Shown piece by piece: positions 16,243-24,701 of a stretch of DNA of 64,000 nt. The first letter of the stretch is position 1. Each line of letters opens with the position of its first letter. The stretch comes from Marinobacter santoriniensis NKSG1 (GTDB lineage: Bacteria; Pseudomonadota; Gammaproteobacteria; Pseudomonadales; Oleiphilaceae). A model generated the notes under the pieces. It worked only from the letters and a program-made list of their open reading frames with translations. It was not told where the DNA came from and did not search any database. Position numbers and translations under genes: made by a program. The stretch lies in the NCBI RefSeq assembly GCF_000347775.1, contig NZ_APAT01000015.1:1090883-1154882 (forward strand), given 5' to 3'.

Positions 16243-18141
16243 TCAGGCCGGCTCTACCAGCATCCGGCCACGCATCTCCATATGCAGCGCGTGACAGAAC
16301 CAGTTGCAGTAGTACCAGTGAACACCCGGCTGATCCGCCACAAAGGTCACGGATGACGTCTGCTGCGGACTGATCTCCATGCTCACACCATGGTTCACCA
16401 TGCAGAAGCCGTGGGTGACATCCTCAACCATATCCAGGTTGGTGATATAGACCGTCACCTCGTCGCCCTGCTTCACCTTGAACTCCGTGGTGCCATAGGC
16501 CGGAGCGACCGACGTCATATAGACCCGCACCTTGTTGCCATCCCGGATGATCTTGTTGTCCATCTCCAGGGTGACACCATCCTTCTTCGCCTGCTCACGG
16601 GCTCCCGCGAAGAACGCGTCCTCCCGATCCCAGATTTTCCGGGTCTTGATCTGGTCGCGACGCACCAGGATGCAGTCATGCGGCTCTGCGAACGTCGGGC
16701 CATCGTGCACCAGCTTCATTTCTTCCCCGGAAATGTCGATCAGCTGATCGTTTTCCGGATGCAGCGGGCCGACCGGCAGGAAGCGGTCCTTGGAGAACTT
16801 GGACAGCACCACCAGCCACTTGCCGTCGGCATCCCGGGATTCGGTCAGCGACGCATGGTTGTGGCCAGGCTGGTAATGAACATCCAGCTTCTGGCGGATG
16901 TAGTTCACCTTCTCTCCGTTGTAGTGGCGGATGGCATCGGCCACGTTCCACTTGCACACCTGGCTGTCGATGAACAGCGTGGTGTAGGCGTTGCCACGAC
17001 CGTCGTAGGTGGTGTGCAGGGGCCCGAGTCCCAGTTCGGGTTCCGCGACCACCACATCACGCTCCTCATTCAGCTTGCCGGCAAACAGGTCGTCCAGCTT
17101 GTCGATGGCGATCACGGTACAGGTGGGCGACAGCTTGCCGTTGGCGATGAAGTACTTGCCGTCCGGAGAGGTGTTCAGACCGTGCGGGTTCTTCGGCACC
17201 GGAATATAACGGGTCAGTTCGGAGCCGTGACGGCCATCGACCACGGGCACTTTCGAGTCGCCGAGGGTCTTGAAGTTGCCGTTCTTGACCGCCTGCTCGA
17301 TGCGCGGCACGTTGAACACTACTGCCCAGTCACGGTCGTTGCGCATGGTGCCGGCCAGATCCAGCGCCTTCTCCGAGTTGTAGCAGGTTGAGGCCACATA
17401 CTTGCCGGTGTAGTCCGCATCGGTGTTGTCGAGGTTGCCGTCGACGATGACCTGCCAGGCCACTTCCATGGTTTCCGCATCAATGGCGTTGAACATGGTG
17501 TAGCTCTGCTCCATGCTGAAATCGCTGCCATCGTTGGGATGCGGGATGGTGAATTCAGCGTTGCAGAACACGTACTTGGTATGGGGCACTTTCTGCAGCC
17601 GGAGACCGTGGATCGCCTGTACGTTGGGCACGTGGGTGATCTTGTCGGTCTTCATGATGTCGAGCCGGATCCGGGCCACCCGGCTGTTGGCCTTGTCATT
17701 GATGAACAGGTATTTGCCATCGTAACGACCGTCGGTCATGGAAATGTGGGGGTGGTGACAGTCACCGTTCAGATAGGTGTTATCGCGACCCAGAATGTCC
17801 TTGCTCTCGTTGGTCAGGCCCCAGCCGGTGGCCGAATCCACGTTGAAGACCGGGATGCGCATCAGCTCGCGCATTGAGGGAACACCCAGTACCCGGACTT
17901 CACCGGAGTGACCACCACTCCAGAATCCGTAGTACTCGTCCAGCTCACCCGGATGAATCACGAATTTGTTGCGGGCCTCCTCCGATGCAGCGGCAAACGC
18001 TTCCCGCGACATCACGGCAGTTCCCAGCCCGGCAGCGCCGGCAACACCGGCCATAGCGGCAGCGCCCATGAACCGGCGGCGACTCAGGCCCCCTTCAGGC
18101 ATTTCCGGCACAGCCTTGGTCAGTTCATCTTTTTTCTTCAT
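16243..18141 (-). CDS. nosZ: NosZ, nitrous oxide reductase (Tat-exported, clade I type)
   Basis: This is the periplasmic multicopper enzyme that reduces N2O to N2. The 632-residue reading starts at the ATG at 18141, with GGAG 9 bases upstream; a TTG three codons earlier is less likely. A twin-arginine signal SRRRFMG lies near residues 20-26. CuZ histidines appear early ([12 protein letters not shown] and later HLLLT-type positions such as [10 protein letters not shown]), and the CuA site is C-terminal: [14 protein letters not shown]. The Tat signal marks clade I. It lies downstream of nosR, 62 bases away, and is followed by the hairpin element before nosDFYL. Confidence 0.96.
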   Translation of the reverse strand: MKKKDELTKAVPEMPEGGLSRRRFMGAAAMAGVAGAAGLGTAVMSREAFAAASEEARNKFVIHPGELDEYYGFWSGGHSGEVRVLGVPSMRELMRIPVFNVDSATGWGLTNESKDILGRDNTYLNGDCHHPHISMTDGRYDGKYLFINDKANSRVARIRLDIMKTDKITHVPNVQAIHGLRLQKVPHTKYVFCNAEFTIPHPNDGSDFSMEQSYTMFNAIDAETMEVAWQVIVDGNLDNTDADYTGKYVASTCYNSEKALDLAGTMRNDRDWAVVFNVPRIEQAVKNGNFKTLGDSKVPVVDGRHGSELTRYIPVPKNPHGLNTSPDGKYFIANGKLSPTCTVIAIDKLDDLFAGKLNEERDVVVAEPELGLGPLHTTYDGRGNAYTTLFIDSQVCKWNVADAIRHYNGEKVNYIRQKLDVHYQPGHNHASLTESRDADGKWLVVLSKFSKDRFLPVGPLHPENDQLIDISGEEMKLVHDGPTFAEPHDCILVRRDQIKTRKIWDREDAFFAGAREQAKKDGVTLEMDNKIIRDGNKVRVYMTSVAPAYGTTEFKVKQGDEVTVYITNLDMVEDVTHGFCMVNHGVSMEISPQQTSSVTFVADQPGVHWYYCNWFCHALHMEMRGRMLVEPA

Positions 18142-18203
18142 AGCATCCAACTCCGTTAGGGTTATGGCGTTTTTTACTTCTCTGTTTTTTTCTGTTTTAC
18201 AAC

Positions 18204-20351
18204 TCAGCTCACCTGGACCACCGGGATCTCCTCGGGGTGGCCCGGCGCGTTATGACCGCGCCGTTTGCCGCGACGCTTGACGATCAGCGGCGGACATTTG
18301 TGGTCGTCGAAATAGGTCATCTGGCAGTCCAGGCAGTAATGGCATTCCATGTGGTTGATGTGCCCATCCGGATGAATGGCCTGGACTTCACACTCGTGAT
18401 CACAGAGCCGGCATGGGTTGCCGCACTCCTTGCGCCGCTTCAGCCAGTCGAATACCCGCAGTCGGGATGGCAGCGCCAGACCGGCGCCCAGCGGGCAGAG
18501 GTAACGGCAATAGACCTTCCGGGTGAACAGATTCACCACCAGAAGAGCCACCGCGTAGACCACAAAAGGCCAGTCGCGGACGAAATGCAGGGTGATGGAG
18601 GTTTTGAACGGTTCAATTTCGGCCAGTCGTTCGGCGGTTGCCATGGAGTCGAGGGACACACCGAACAACACCAGCAACACGATGTACTTCATGGCCCAGA
18701 GCCGCTCATGCCAGGCAAACGGCACGGTGTACTGGGGTACCTTGAGCTTCCGGGCAATTTCATTCAGCAGCTCCTGCAATGCCCCGAACGGACACAGCCA
18801 GCCGCAGTACACAGCCCGCCCCCAGAGAATGACGATGGCTGCCACCACCGACCAGAGCACGAAGAGCATCGGGTCGATCAGGAAGGTATCCCAGCTGAAG
18901 CCGTGGATCAGGCTGCCCACGAACGTCAGCACGTTCACGATGGAGAGCTGGCCCAGCGCGTACCAGCCGATGAATACCAGGGTGTAGACCAGGAACGCGT
19001 GGCGGATCCAGCGCATCATCTTCGGCTTCTTCACCAGCCAGTCCTGGAAGAACAGGATGAACAGAAGCACACCGATGCCCGCCGCCAGCACCACAATCTG
19101 GAACTGTCGCTGGTACCAGACCTGAACCCACATGGGCTGGTCCGCCAGCTGATCCTCGGCAGACAAAACGGGCTCCGGACGAGTGTAGTACTGATCCGGC
19201 AGCTGGTAGGTCAGCGGAAACACCTGAAATTCACTGTCGAGCGGGCCGGTCTGACGTTTGACGGTCAGCTCAAGGGTCCACTCCGTGCCGGGGTCAAAGT
19301 TGTACTGCTGGCGCACGATGAAAATGGCGAGCTCGTTGAACTCCGGCATGCCCGCAGCGTAGACATCGCTGAGGCGATAGTAGTCCAGGTCCCGGAAGTT
19401 GAAGGTGTCTCCGAACTGGCGGATCTGAATGCGGTCGAAAATGCCGCCCCGCACATACCCGGACCCCTTGAAGGAGTATTCGCCATTGGCCATCACGGCG
19501 ATGGCATGCTCACCGTCCTTCAGTTCCGACATCAGCCACTGGTACTGGCTCTCGCCCAGCAGATTCCGGCCAATGGTCGGTACGTTCAGATACGCGGTGT
19601 AGAGATCGATCAACGGATCGCTACGCTGGTCTGCCGGCGCCGCATCCACGCCTTCAGCGGGAGTACCCCGGAAGGCATCGTCGACCTGCCCCCGGGTCAG
19701 CTTGAGCCGCCGGACCGATCCTTCACCGGTCAGGTCCTTCCAGCTCTTTTCCTGGAAGGCGTCTGTCTGGACCTGCGCCATTGGCGGGCGGTTGTTTTTA
19801 CCCACGGCAGGCACAAGCCCCAGCTCCGCGGCCACCCGGTGGGCGGATTTCATGGTGATCTCGTTCACCACCATCACGGTGACCGTGGCCCCGGACAGGC
19901 CGTCCACGGCGACCTTGTGCTCGGTGGAGGTTCCGCCCACAGTCACCCGCTGGTCGGCCTTCAGCCCGGTGTACTGGTCGGTAAAGTCGTGCAGCTTGCT
20001 CTCGGGAATACCCACCAGAAGAATGGGTTCGTGGTGCTCAATTACGTGGGACTGGACGATGCGCCCTTCGGTATCAAGCACCACCACGATGTTGAGGGGT
20101 TTGCCGGAATAGGCCGGTGTCTGGAGAAAGTCCAGGCTCTGGTAGGCGTAGCCCAGGAGTTTGTCTCCGGCGTAGAGTTCCTGGATCGCGCGGTTGTCTT
20201 CCCGGGGCTCAATGCGGGTCACGGAGGGCAGAGCCTTCTGGATCACCTGGCGCGCGGCGACCGGCTCGTACTGGTCCACGGGCATCGCCCGGGCAACGGC
20301 GCTGACAAAGACCAGAAGGATGGCCAAAACGGTAAGAAAACGTGTGTTCAC
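18204..20351 (-). CDS. nosR: NosR, membrane iron-sulfur flavoprotein for N2O respiration
   Basis: NosR feeds electrons to NosZ and is needed for nos expression. This protein of 715 residues has a signal-like first helix ([22 protein letters not shown]), a periplasmic FMN-binding domain with the flavin-attachment-type motif SGATVT near residue 155, five or six membrane helices, and polyferredoxin-like CxxxCP motifs ([21 protein letters not shown]) plus a [4Fe-4S] domain with [12 protein letters not shown] and CHYCLDC. The start is GTG at 20351, preceded by GGGGG. A perfect FNR/DNR box sits 42 bases upstream of the start. Confidence 0.95.
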   Translation of the reverse strand: MNTRFLTVLAILLVFVSAVARAMPVDQYEPVAARQVIQKALPSVTRIEPREDNRAIQELYAGDKLLGYAYQSLDFLQTPAYSGKPLNIVVVLDTEGRIVQSHVIEHHEPILLVGIPESKLHDFTDQYTGLKADQRVTVGGTSTEHKVAVDGLSGATVTVMVVNEITMKSAHRVAAELGLVPAVGKNNRPPMAQVQTDAFQEKSWKDLTGEGSVRRLKLTRGQVDDAFRGTPAEGVDAAPADQRSDPLIDLYTAYLNVPTIGRNLLGESQYQWLMSELKDGEHAIAVMANGEYSFKGSGYVRGGIFDRIQIRQFGDTFNFRDLDYYRLSDVYAAGMPEFNELAIFIVRQQYNFDPGTEWTLELTVKRQTGPLDSEFQVFPLTYQLPDQYYTRPEPVLSAEDQLADQPMWVQVWYQRQFQIVVLAAGIGVLLFILFFQDWLVKKPKMMRWIRHAFLVYTLVFIGWYALGQLSIVNVLTFVGSLIHGFSWDTFLIDPMLFVLWSVVAAIVILWGRAVYCGWLCPFGALQELLNEIARKLKVPQYTVPFAWHERLWAMKYIVLLVLFGVSLDSMATAERLAEIEPFKTSITLHFVRDWPFVVYAVALLVVNLFTRKVYCRYLCPLGAGLALPSRLRVFDWLKRRKECGNPCRLCDHECEVQAIHPDGHINHMECHYCLDCQMTYFDDHKCPPLIVKRRGKRRGHNAPGHPEEIPVVQVS

Positions 20352-20393
20352 AGAACCCCCGACATCAACAACAGGATCAAGCTTCGTCGATAT

Positions 20394-20407
20394 TTGATGA
20401 ACATCAA
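20394..20407 (-). promoter_or_regulatory. Perfect FNR/DNR box upstream of nosR
   Basis: TTGATGAACATCAA matches the FNR/DNR consensus TTGAT-N4-ATCAA exactly. Its centre is about 49 bases before the nosR GTG. If activation is from the usual -41.5 position, the leader would be only about 8 bases. Confidence 0.85.
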
Positions 20408-20458
20408 ATACCTCTTATTACATAGTCCCCGCGGGCATGCGGGGTAGGTTATGAGGTA

Positions 20459-20860
20459 TCAGCCGAGGTCGATGGCGGCGCCTTCGGAATTGAGTGGCAG
20501 GTAGTTGCCGACGTGGCCGAGCCGGATGCTTTCAACCATCATGGTCAGTGGCTGCTGGACGTCGTCACTCGACGGCGGCACACCCCCACGCCCGGACATG
20601 GCGGCCACAAATACCATGTCCCAGGCCTGACCGGTTTCCCGCGATTCCTCCACGAGGCTCCGGAAATCCGGGGCTTCCTCCGGCGCCTTGTCCACGCAGA
20701 TGACCGGCGTCAGCGCGCCGCCTTCGCCGCGCTCGAAGGCGGCCTTTTCCTCCGCCGACGCTTCGTCTGGCAACTCGGCACGGCAGAAAACGAACAGCAG
20801 GCGCTGGGGCTCTTCCTGCTGACGGGAGGCCTGGATAAGGTCGTTGTAACTGGTAATCAT
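20459..20860 (-). CDS. Conserved protein of unknown function in the nos/dnr region
   Basis: This soluble protein of 133 residues starts MITSYNDLIQASRQQEEPQR. I recall homologues carrying the label 'ribonucleotide reductase subunit alpha', but no catalytic feature of that enzyme is visible, so I treat it as unknown. Notable motifs are RLLFVFCRAELP, PVICVDKAPEE and WDMVFVAAMSGRGG. It has no signal peptide or membrane helix. AAGGAA precedes the ATG. It lies between the DGC-domain gene and nosR, on the same strand as both and as the regulator. Confidence 0.65.
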   Translation of the reverse strand: MITSYNDLIQASRQQEEPQRLLFVFCRAELPDEASAEEKAAFERGEGGALTPVICVDKAPEEAPDFRSLVEESRETGQAWDMVFVAAMSGRGGVPPSSDDVQQPLTMMVESIRLGHVGNYLPLNSEGAAIDLG

Positions 20861-20890
20861 GGGGTAATTCCTTGAAGAGGGGCGCCAGGC

Positions 20891-21277
20891 TCAGGCCCGG
20901 CAGGCAACGATCAGATACTGGTTCCAGCGCTCAATGACGTCGTCGCACACGACGGAGACGGCATCGTCGTCATAGCTTTGTCCGTAGTGCTTCTTGAACC
21001 CCGACTCATAGAGCCGGACGTGCTCATCAGGGACAACGCCAATGTTCTCGAGGCAGGCACGGGCGCAATGCAGGGGGCAGCCATCGATAACGGTTATCGG
21101 GCGACCCGAGCGGGCGGTCTTGACCAGTGCCGGGACTTTCCCACCGACACCGGAAATACAGGACATCTCGAATACCCCGGCATGATCCAGACGCACAGCG
21201 GCATCATTGGCCAGCTGCGCGACATCGGAACAGCCGGAACAGGAGTAGATCAGCGGGCGCTGTTTTCGGGGTGTCAT
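20891..21277 (-). CDS. DGC-domain putative zinc-binding protein
   Basis: This protein of 128 residues starts at the ATG at 21277, preceded by GGAGGTTGT. Two metal-binding-type motifs are visible: YSCSGCSDVAQLAN near the N-terminus and IDGCPLHCARACLE in the middle, which contains the Asp-Gly-Cys that names the DGC family. The four to six cysteines suggest zinc or an Fe-S cluster. Homologues often sit beside denitrification and other anaerobic respiratory genes, but the function is not known. It lies 41 bases downstream of the dnr-like gene and is likely cotranscribed. Confidence 0.8.
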   Translation of the reverse strand: MTPRKQRPLIYSCSGCSDVAQLANDAAVRLDHAGVFEMSCISGVGGKVPALVKTARSGRPITVIDGCPLHCARACLENIGVVPDEHVRLYESGFKKHYGQSYDDDAVSVVCDDVIERWNQYLIVACRA

Positions 21278-21318
21278 ACAACCTCCTCCAAATAAACCTG
21301 GAGATAACCACCGGGTAA

Positions 21319-22068
21319 TTACTGGCTGATCGCGATCAGCCGCTGGGGATCGGAAATGAAAAGCTTGCTCCGGTTGACCCGCACCAGGCCGTTGGATTTG
21401 AGATCCGCCAGAATCCGGGAGAAGGTTTCCGGCTGCATCGCCAACCGGGACGCCACCAGGCATTTGGGCAGTGGTAATTCGACTTCCCCACCCTGCTCGG
21501 TGCCGTTTGGTAGCAGGTCGATCAGGTAGCGAATCAGTCGATCCCGGGCGCTCTGGACCGTCATGATTTCCAGGTCGTGGAAGCGGGACACGGCGCGCAT
21601 GGCATAGTGGCTGAGGGCCGCCTGGGCGTACTCGGGGTGCTTGTCCAGAAGGTCACGGTAAGCCTTGACCGGAATCATCAGGACCTCGCTGGATTTGAGC
21701 GCTTCGGCATAGCAGGCGTAGCGGGCGGGATCGGCGTAGATCATGACCTCGGCAAAGCAGTCGCCGGGGGCAATACTGTCCAGGGTGCGGTCGATGCCCG
21801 AGGAATCCAGGCGATAAAGCCGCAGGCGACCGGAAATCACGAAGAAGAAATGATGCGCCGGCATGTCCTGGCGGTACAGCAGCTGATGGTGGCCGAGCCG
21901 CAGTCGACGGGACTGGTGGATGAGGTTTTCCAGGTCCCGGGACCGGAGGTGTCGGAATAGCGGATGGCTGCGCAACGCATCCAGGCCGTCTTCCTCTGCC
22001 AGGGGTTTGTTGATGGCCACCAGTACCGGCTTGCTGTATCGGGTTTCAGCGGTTTGCATCGCTACCAT
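21319..22068 (-). CDS. dnr: DNR-type Crp/Fnr regulator of denitrification
   Basis: This regulator of about 249 residues has an N-terminal cyclic-nucleotide-fold sensor domain (residues about 35-150) and a C-terminal helix-turn-helix (LVASRLAMQPETFSRILADLKSNGLV). It lacks the N-terminal cysteines of FNR, so it belongs with the heme/NO-sensing DNR/NNR group. I place the start at the ATG at 22068, with GGAGGG just upstream; an ATG at 22092 is an alternative. It heads the nos region, and a near-consensus DNR/FNR box lies 114 bases upstream. Direct control of nosR through the box at 20394 is the natural inference. Confidence 0.85.
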   Translation of the reverse strand: MVAMQTAETRYSKPVLVAINKPLAEEDGLDALRSHPLFRHLRSRDLENLIHQSRRLRLGHHQLLYRQDMPAHHFFFVISGRLRLYRLDSSGIDRTLDSIAPGDCFAEVMIYADPARYACYAEALKSSEVLMIPVKAYRDLLDKHPEYAQAALSHYAMRAVSRFHDLEIMTVQSARDRLIRYLIDLLPNGTEQGGEVELPLPKCLVASRLAMQPETFSRILADLKSNGLVRVNRSKLFISDPQRLIAISQ

Positions 22069-22181
22069 GGAGTTTCCCTCCCGCATATACATTCATCAAA
22101 AATCTTGATTTAAATAGTAGATGGGAACGGTCGCGAAAGCGCTCCCCCGATGGGGGTAGTTTGGGGGTTATTGCTGGGTAG

Positions 22182-22195
22182 GTGATCTGGATCAA
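22182..22195. promoter_or_regulatory. FNR/DNR-like box upstream of dnr
   Basis: GTGATCTGGATCAA has one mismatch to TTGAT-N4-ATCAA. It lies between the dnr start and the repeat element and may give autoregulation or FNR control of dnr. Confidence 0.5.
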
Positions 22196-22253
22196 TGGGT
22201 GGTATTGCAACCTTTACGGGGCATCGGCGCTGCGGTGCACAGGCTGGCACCCA

Positions 22254-22335
22254 CTTCTTTCCAAAACACGCTCAAGCACATCCATGTGACGCTTGGGCTC
22301 CGCCATCCATGGCTCCGCACAGTTTTGGAAAGAAG
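22254..22335. repeat. Nested inverted-repeat element, copy B (upstream of dnr)
   Basis: Perfect 14-base arms CTTCTTTCCAAAAC (22254-22267) and GTTTTGGAAAGAAG (22322-22335) surround the same internal hairpins as copy A: CTCAAGC...GCTTG(G) and GCCATCCATGGC. Read on the minus strand it is nearly identical to copy A over about 70 bases, though the outermost arm bases differ but remain paired. It fills most of the gap between the parvulin gene and dnr. Confidence 0.8.
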
Positions 22336-22369
22336 CGGGCACCACCCTCCCGATTCAGGTGTAGGAACG

Positions 22370-23176
22370 CTACTGCATCAGCGGCGAATCCGGAATCTCC
22401 AGGTCCACGCCTTCAACACCGGTTTCCGCCGCGAGCACCTGAAGGTACTGGCGGAAGGCCCGACGGGTAACGCTCTCGCTCAGGTACTGGCGGATCTGGG
22501 GTTTGACGTGTTCGTAGGGCAGTGTCTCGCCGTCGATGCGCTGGTCGACGCGGACAATGTGCCAGCCGTAGCGACTTTCGATCAGTGCCGGATGCAGGCC
22601 CTCGTTCAGCGCCAACACCGGTCGTTCAAACTCATCCACGGTTTGTCCCTTGCTGATCTGGCCCAGGCTGCCGTTCTGGTGCCGCGACTCGCAGGCGGAG
22701 TACTGTTTGGCCAGGTCAGCGAACCGGGAACGGCCGTCGATCAGGGCAGACAGGAGTTGCTGGCCGACTTCTTCCTGTCGGATCCGCTCCTGTACGTCGT
22801 CCGGCGCGGCTGCCAGCAGGATGTGGCTGACGGCCATCAGCGTCGGGCTGCGAAAGCGTGACGGATTCGCAGCATAGAAGCGTTCGCAGGCGTCTTCGCT
22901 GAGTTCCGGAACGGCGAGTTCGAGTTCCAGCACCCTGGCAATGCGGTCTTCCTCATCCTCGAGGCTGTCGAGGTTCAGGCGGCTCGCCTGTTGCAGCAGC
23001 AGTTCCCGGATCGCGAGGCTTTTTGCCGCCGCGTGCCAGGCTTCGGCCAGCTCTTCCGCCGGGTGATGCTGCATCTCCCGGGCGATGTCGTCTTCCGATA
23101 TCAATGTTTCTCCCACGTAAACCGGTGGAAACTGGTTTCTGGGCTTGTCGGCTTCGCCGGTTGGGATCAGTTGCAT
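22370..23176 (-). CDS. Parvulin-type peptidyl-prolyl isomerase of the nar operon
   Basis: This protein of about 268 residues has a C-terminal PpiC/rotamase domain (VSHILLAA ... FADLAKQYSACESRHQNGSLGQISKGQ ... GWHIVRVDQ) and a charged helical N-terminal half. It has no signal peptide, so it probably acts in the cytoplasm on nitrate reductase subunits. The ATG at 23176 follows AAGGTG at good spacing; a GTG at 23185 is the alternative. It follows narI by 76 bases, matching the P. aeruginosa order narGHJI then parvulin. The assembly role is inferred from position. Confidence 0.85.
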   Translation of the reverse strand: MQLIPTGEADKPRNQFPPVYVGETLISEDDIAREMQHHPAEELAEAWHAAAKSLAIRELLLQQASRLNLDSLEDEEDRIARVLELELAVPELSEDACERFYAANPSRFRSPTLMAVSHILLAAAPDDVQERIRQEEVGQQLLSALIDGRSRFADLAKQYSACESRHQNGSLGQISKGQTVDEFERPVLALNEGLHPALIESRYGWHIVRVDQRIDGETLPYEHVKPQIRQYLSESVTRRAFRQYLQVLAAETGVEGVDLEIPDSPLMQ

Positions 23177-23252
23177 GGTATTCACCTTGGTAACGTTGGG
23201 GGGCTGATCATGGGGTCAGATGAAACGTTCATCTGACCCCGTTTTCCCAAAC

Positions 23253-23930
23253 TCAGGCGCGCTTGCGCACGACCTGGTAACGGCGACCGAAGTACTCCAG
23301 CGGCACACTCAGCATGTGCACCAACCGGGTGAACGGGAACAGCACAAAGATGGTCAGCCCGAGCAGGATGTGGATCTTGTAGATCCAGCCCATGCCCAGG
23401 AGGTTGTCCGCCGCATCGCCCTGGAAGGTGAAGATGCCCTGGGCCCAGCTGGCCAGGCGCAGCATGTTGCCGCCGTCGAGGTGGCCGAGTGTCGGCGGGA
23501 TGGTCAGCAGACCCAGTGCTACCTGGATGACCAGCACCACGATGATCATGTTGTCGGCAAAGGTGCTGCTCGCCTTAACCCTCGGGTCGGTCAGGCGGCG
23601 ATACGCCAGCATGCCGCCACCGATCAGGGTCATCACGCCGGCAATGCCACCGACAACGATGGCCATCACCTGTTTCTGGCCGGCAGTGATCAGCCATTCA
23701 TAGGCCCAGTGAGGCGTCAGCAGCCCCACCAGGTGACCGAACAGGATCACCAGGATGCCCACATGGAACAGCACACTGGCGATTACCATGTTTTTCTTGC
23801 GCAGCATCTGGCTGGACTGGGCCCGCCAGGTAAACTGCCCCTGGTCGTACCGCGCCCAGGTGCCCAGAATCAGGACAATCAGCGCGATGTACGGATAGAT
23901 TCCGAACAACAGTGTATTGAGATAGGACAT
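23253..23930 (-). CDS. narI: NarI, cytochrome b subunit of respiratory nitrate reductase
   Basis: This membrane subunit of 225 residues has five helices and oxidises quinol, passing electrons through two b hemes to NarH. Axial histidines are visible in VLFHVGILVILFGHLVG and in YKIHILLGLTIFVLFPFTRLVH, the usual pairs. It starts MSYLNTLLFGIYPYIAL with GAGGAAAG upstream. It lies 20 bases after narJ. Confidence 0.96.
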   Translation of the reverse strand: MSYLNTLLFGIYPYIALIVLILGTWARYDQGQFTWRAQSSQMLRKKNMVIASVLFHVGILVILFGHLVGLLTPHWAYEWLITAGQKQVMAIVVGGIAGVMTLIGGGMLAYRRLTDPRVKASSTFADNMIIVVLVIQVALGLLTIPPTLGHLDGGNMLRLASWAQGIFTFQGDAADNLLGMGWIYKIHILLGLTIFVLFPFTRLVHMLSVPLEYFGRRYQVVRKRA

Positions 23931-23950
23931 GGTTCTTTCCTCCTGCGCTC

Positions 23951-24691
23951 TCAGGCGCGACCGGCCTGACGGGGTGTGGCGTCCGTCATCAGTTGATCAC
24001 TCAGGTGAATGGTCTGGGTCTGTTCCAGTTCACGGCGTCGTTGTCCAACCACGCTGCCGGTACTGCAGGAGCTACCCTGATCGTCGACAAACTTCACCAT
24101 CTCCTCTTCCCAGACTTTATCCAGCGCTTCCGGGGTATCGTCCCGCTCTTCCGAAGCCACCAGCTGGGCCAGCTCCTGGCGGTTGGCCTTGCGGCCTGAC
24201 AGTTCCAGGAGCGAGTCCATGACCACGTGATAGAAGCTCTCGCGCTGATACAACCGCTCACCCAGCAGGCCAAGGATGTGGTGAATGTCCTCCAGCCAGT
24301 TTTTGATCTCGTCCCATGGACGGGTCGAGAGGTATTCCAGGAACAGCGGCAGGTAGTCCGGCAGTTCCCGGGCGTCGATCTCCAGACCGTTGGCGCGGTA
24401 TTCTTCCATCAGGTCCACCATGGCCTGGCCGCGATCCCTGGATTCACCGTGCACGTGTTCGAACAGCAGCAGGGACGTCGCCCTGCCCTTGTCGAACGTG
24501 CCCACATAGTTCTCCTGCAGGTCCATCAGGTCACCCCTGCACAGCATGTCGATGCCGCGCAGCAGTTGTTCCTTGTTCTGCCGCGGCAGCCGGCCGTCCT
24601 CCAGGACGGCGGCGACCAGGGCGTCCTTGGAGGCCTGTAGCTCCTCGGTGGGGTACTCGAGTACCCGTGCCAATACTTTCAAGAGTTGCAT
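23951..24691 (-). CDS. narJ: NarJ, nitrate reductase assembly chaperone
   Basis: This cytoplasmic chaperone of 246 residues starts MQLLKVLARVLEYPTEELQ at the ATG at 24691, preceded by AAGGAGG. The TorD/NarJ motif DYLPLFLEYLSTRPWDE is present, with an upstream GTFDKGRATSLLLFEHVHGESRDRGQ-type segment (shown here in part). It keeps NarG competent for molybdopterin insertion. The C-terminal tail after about residue 190 is hydrophilic and variable, with SCSTG. It sits between narH and narI as in all nar operons. Confidence 0.95.
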   Translation of the reverse strand: MQLLKVLARVLEYPTEELQASKDALVAAVLEDGRLPRQNKEQLLRGIDMLCRGDLMDLQENYVGTFDKGRATSLLLFEHVHGESRDRGQAMVDLMEEYRANGLEIDARELPDYLPLFLEYLSTRPWDEIKNWLEDIHHILGLLGERLYQRESFYHVVMDSLLELSGRKANRQELAQLVASEERDDTPEALDKVWEEEMVKFVDDQGSSCSTGSVVGQRRRELEQTQTIHLSDQLMTDATPRQAGRA

Positions 24692-24701
24692 CGTGGCCTC
24701 C

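Noticed and set aside
18237..20447. Open frame of over 700 codons on the plus strand opposite nosR
   Set aside because: It is antisense to a clear nosR gene with all motifs and a perfect FNR box. The translation is rich in His, Gln and Arg with no known domain, typical of high-GC shadow frames.
22073..22092. ATCAA-N5-TTGAT sequence just upstream of dnr as an FNR box
   Set aside because: The half sites point outward, the reverse of the FNR palindrome TTGAT-N4-ATCAA. The better site is at 22182.
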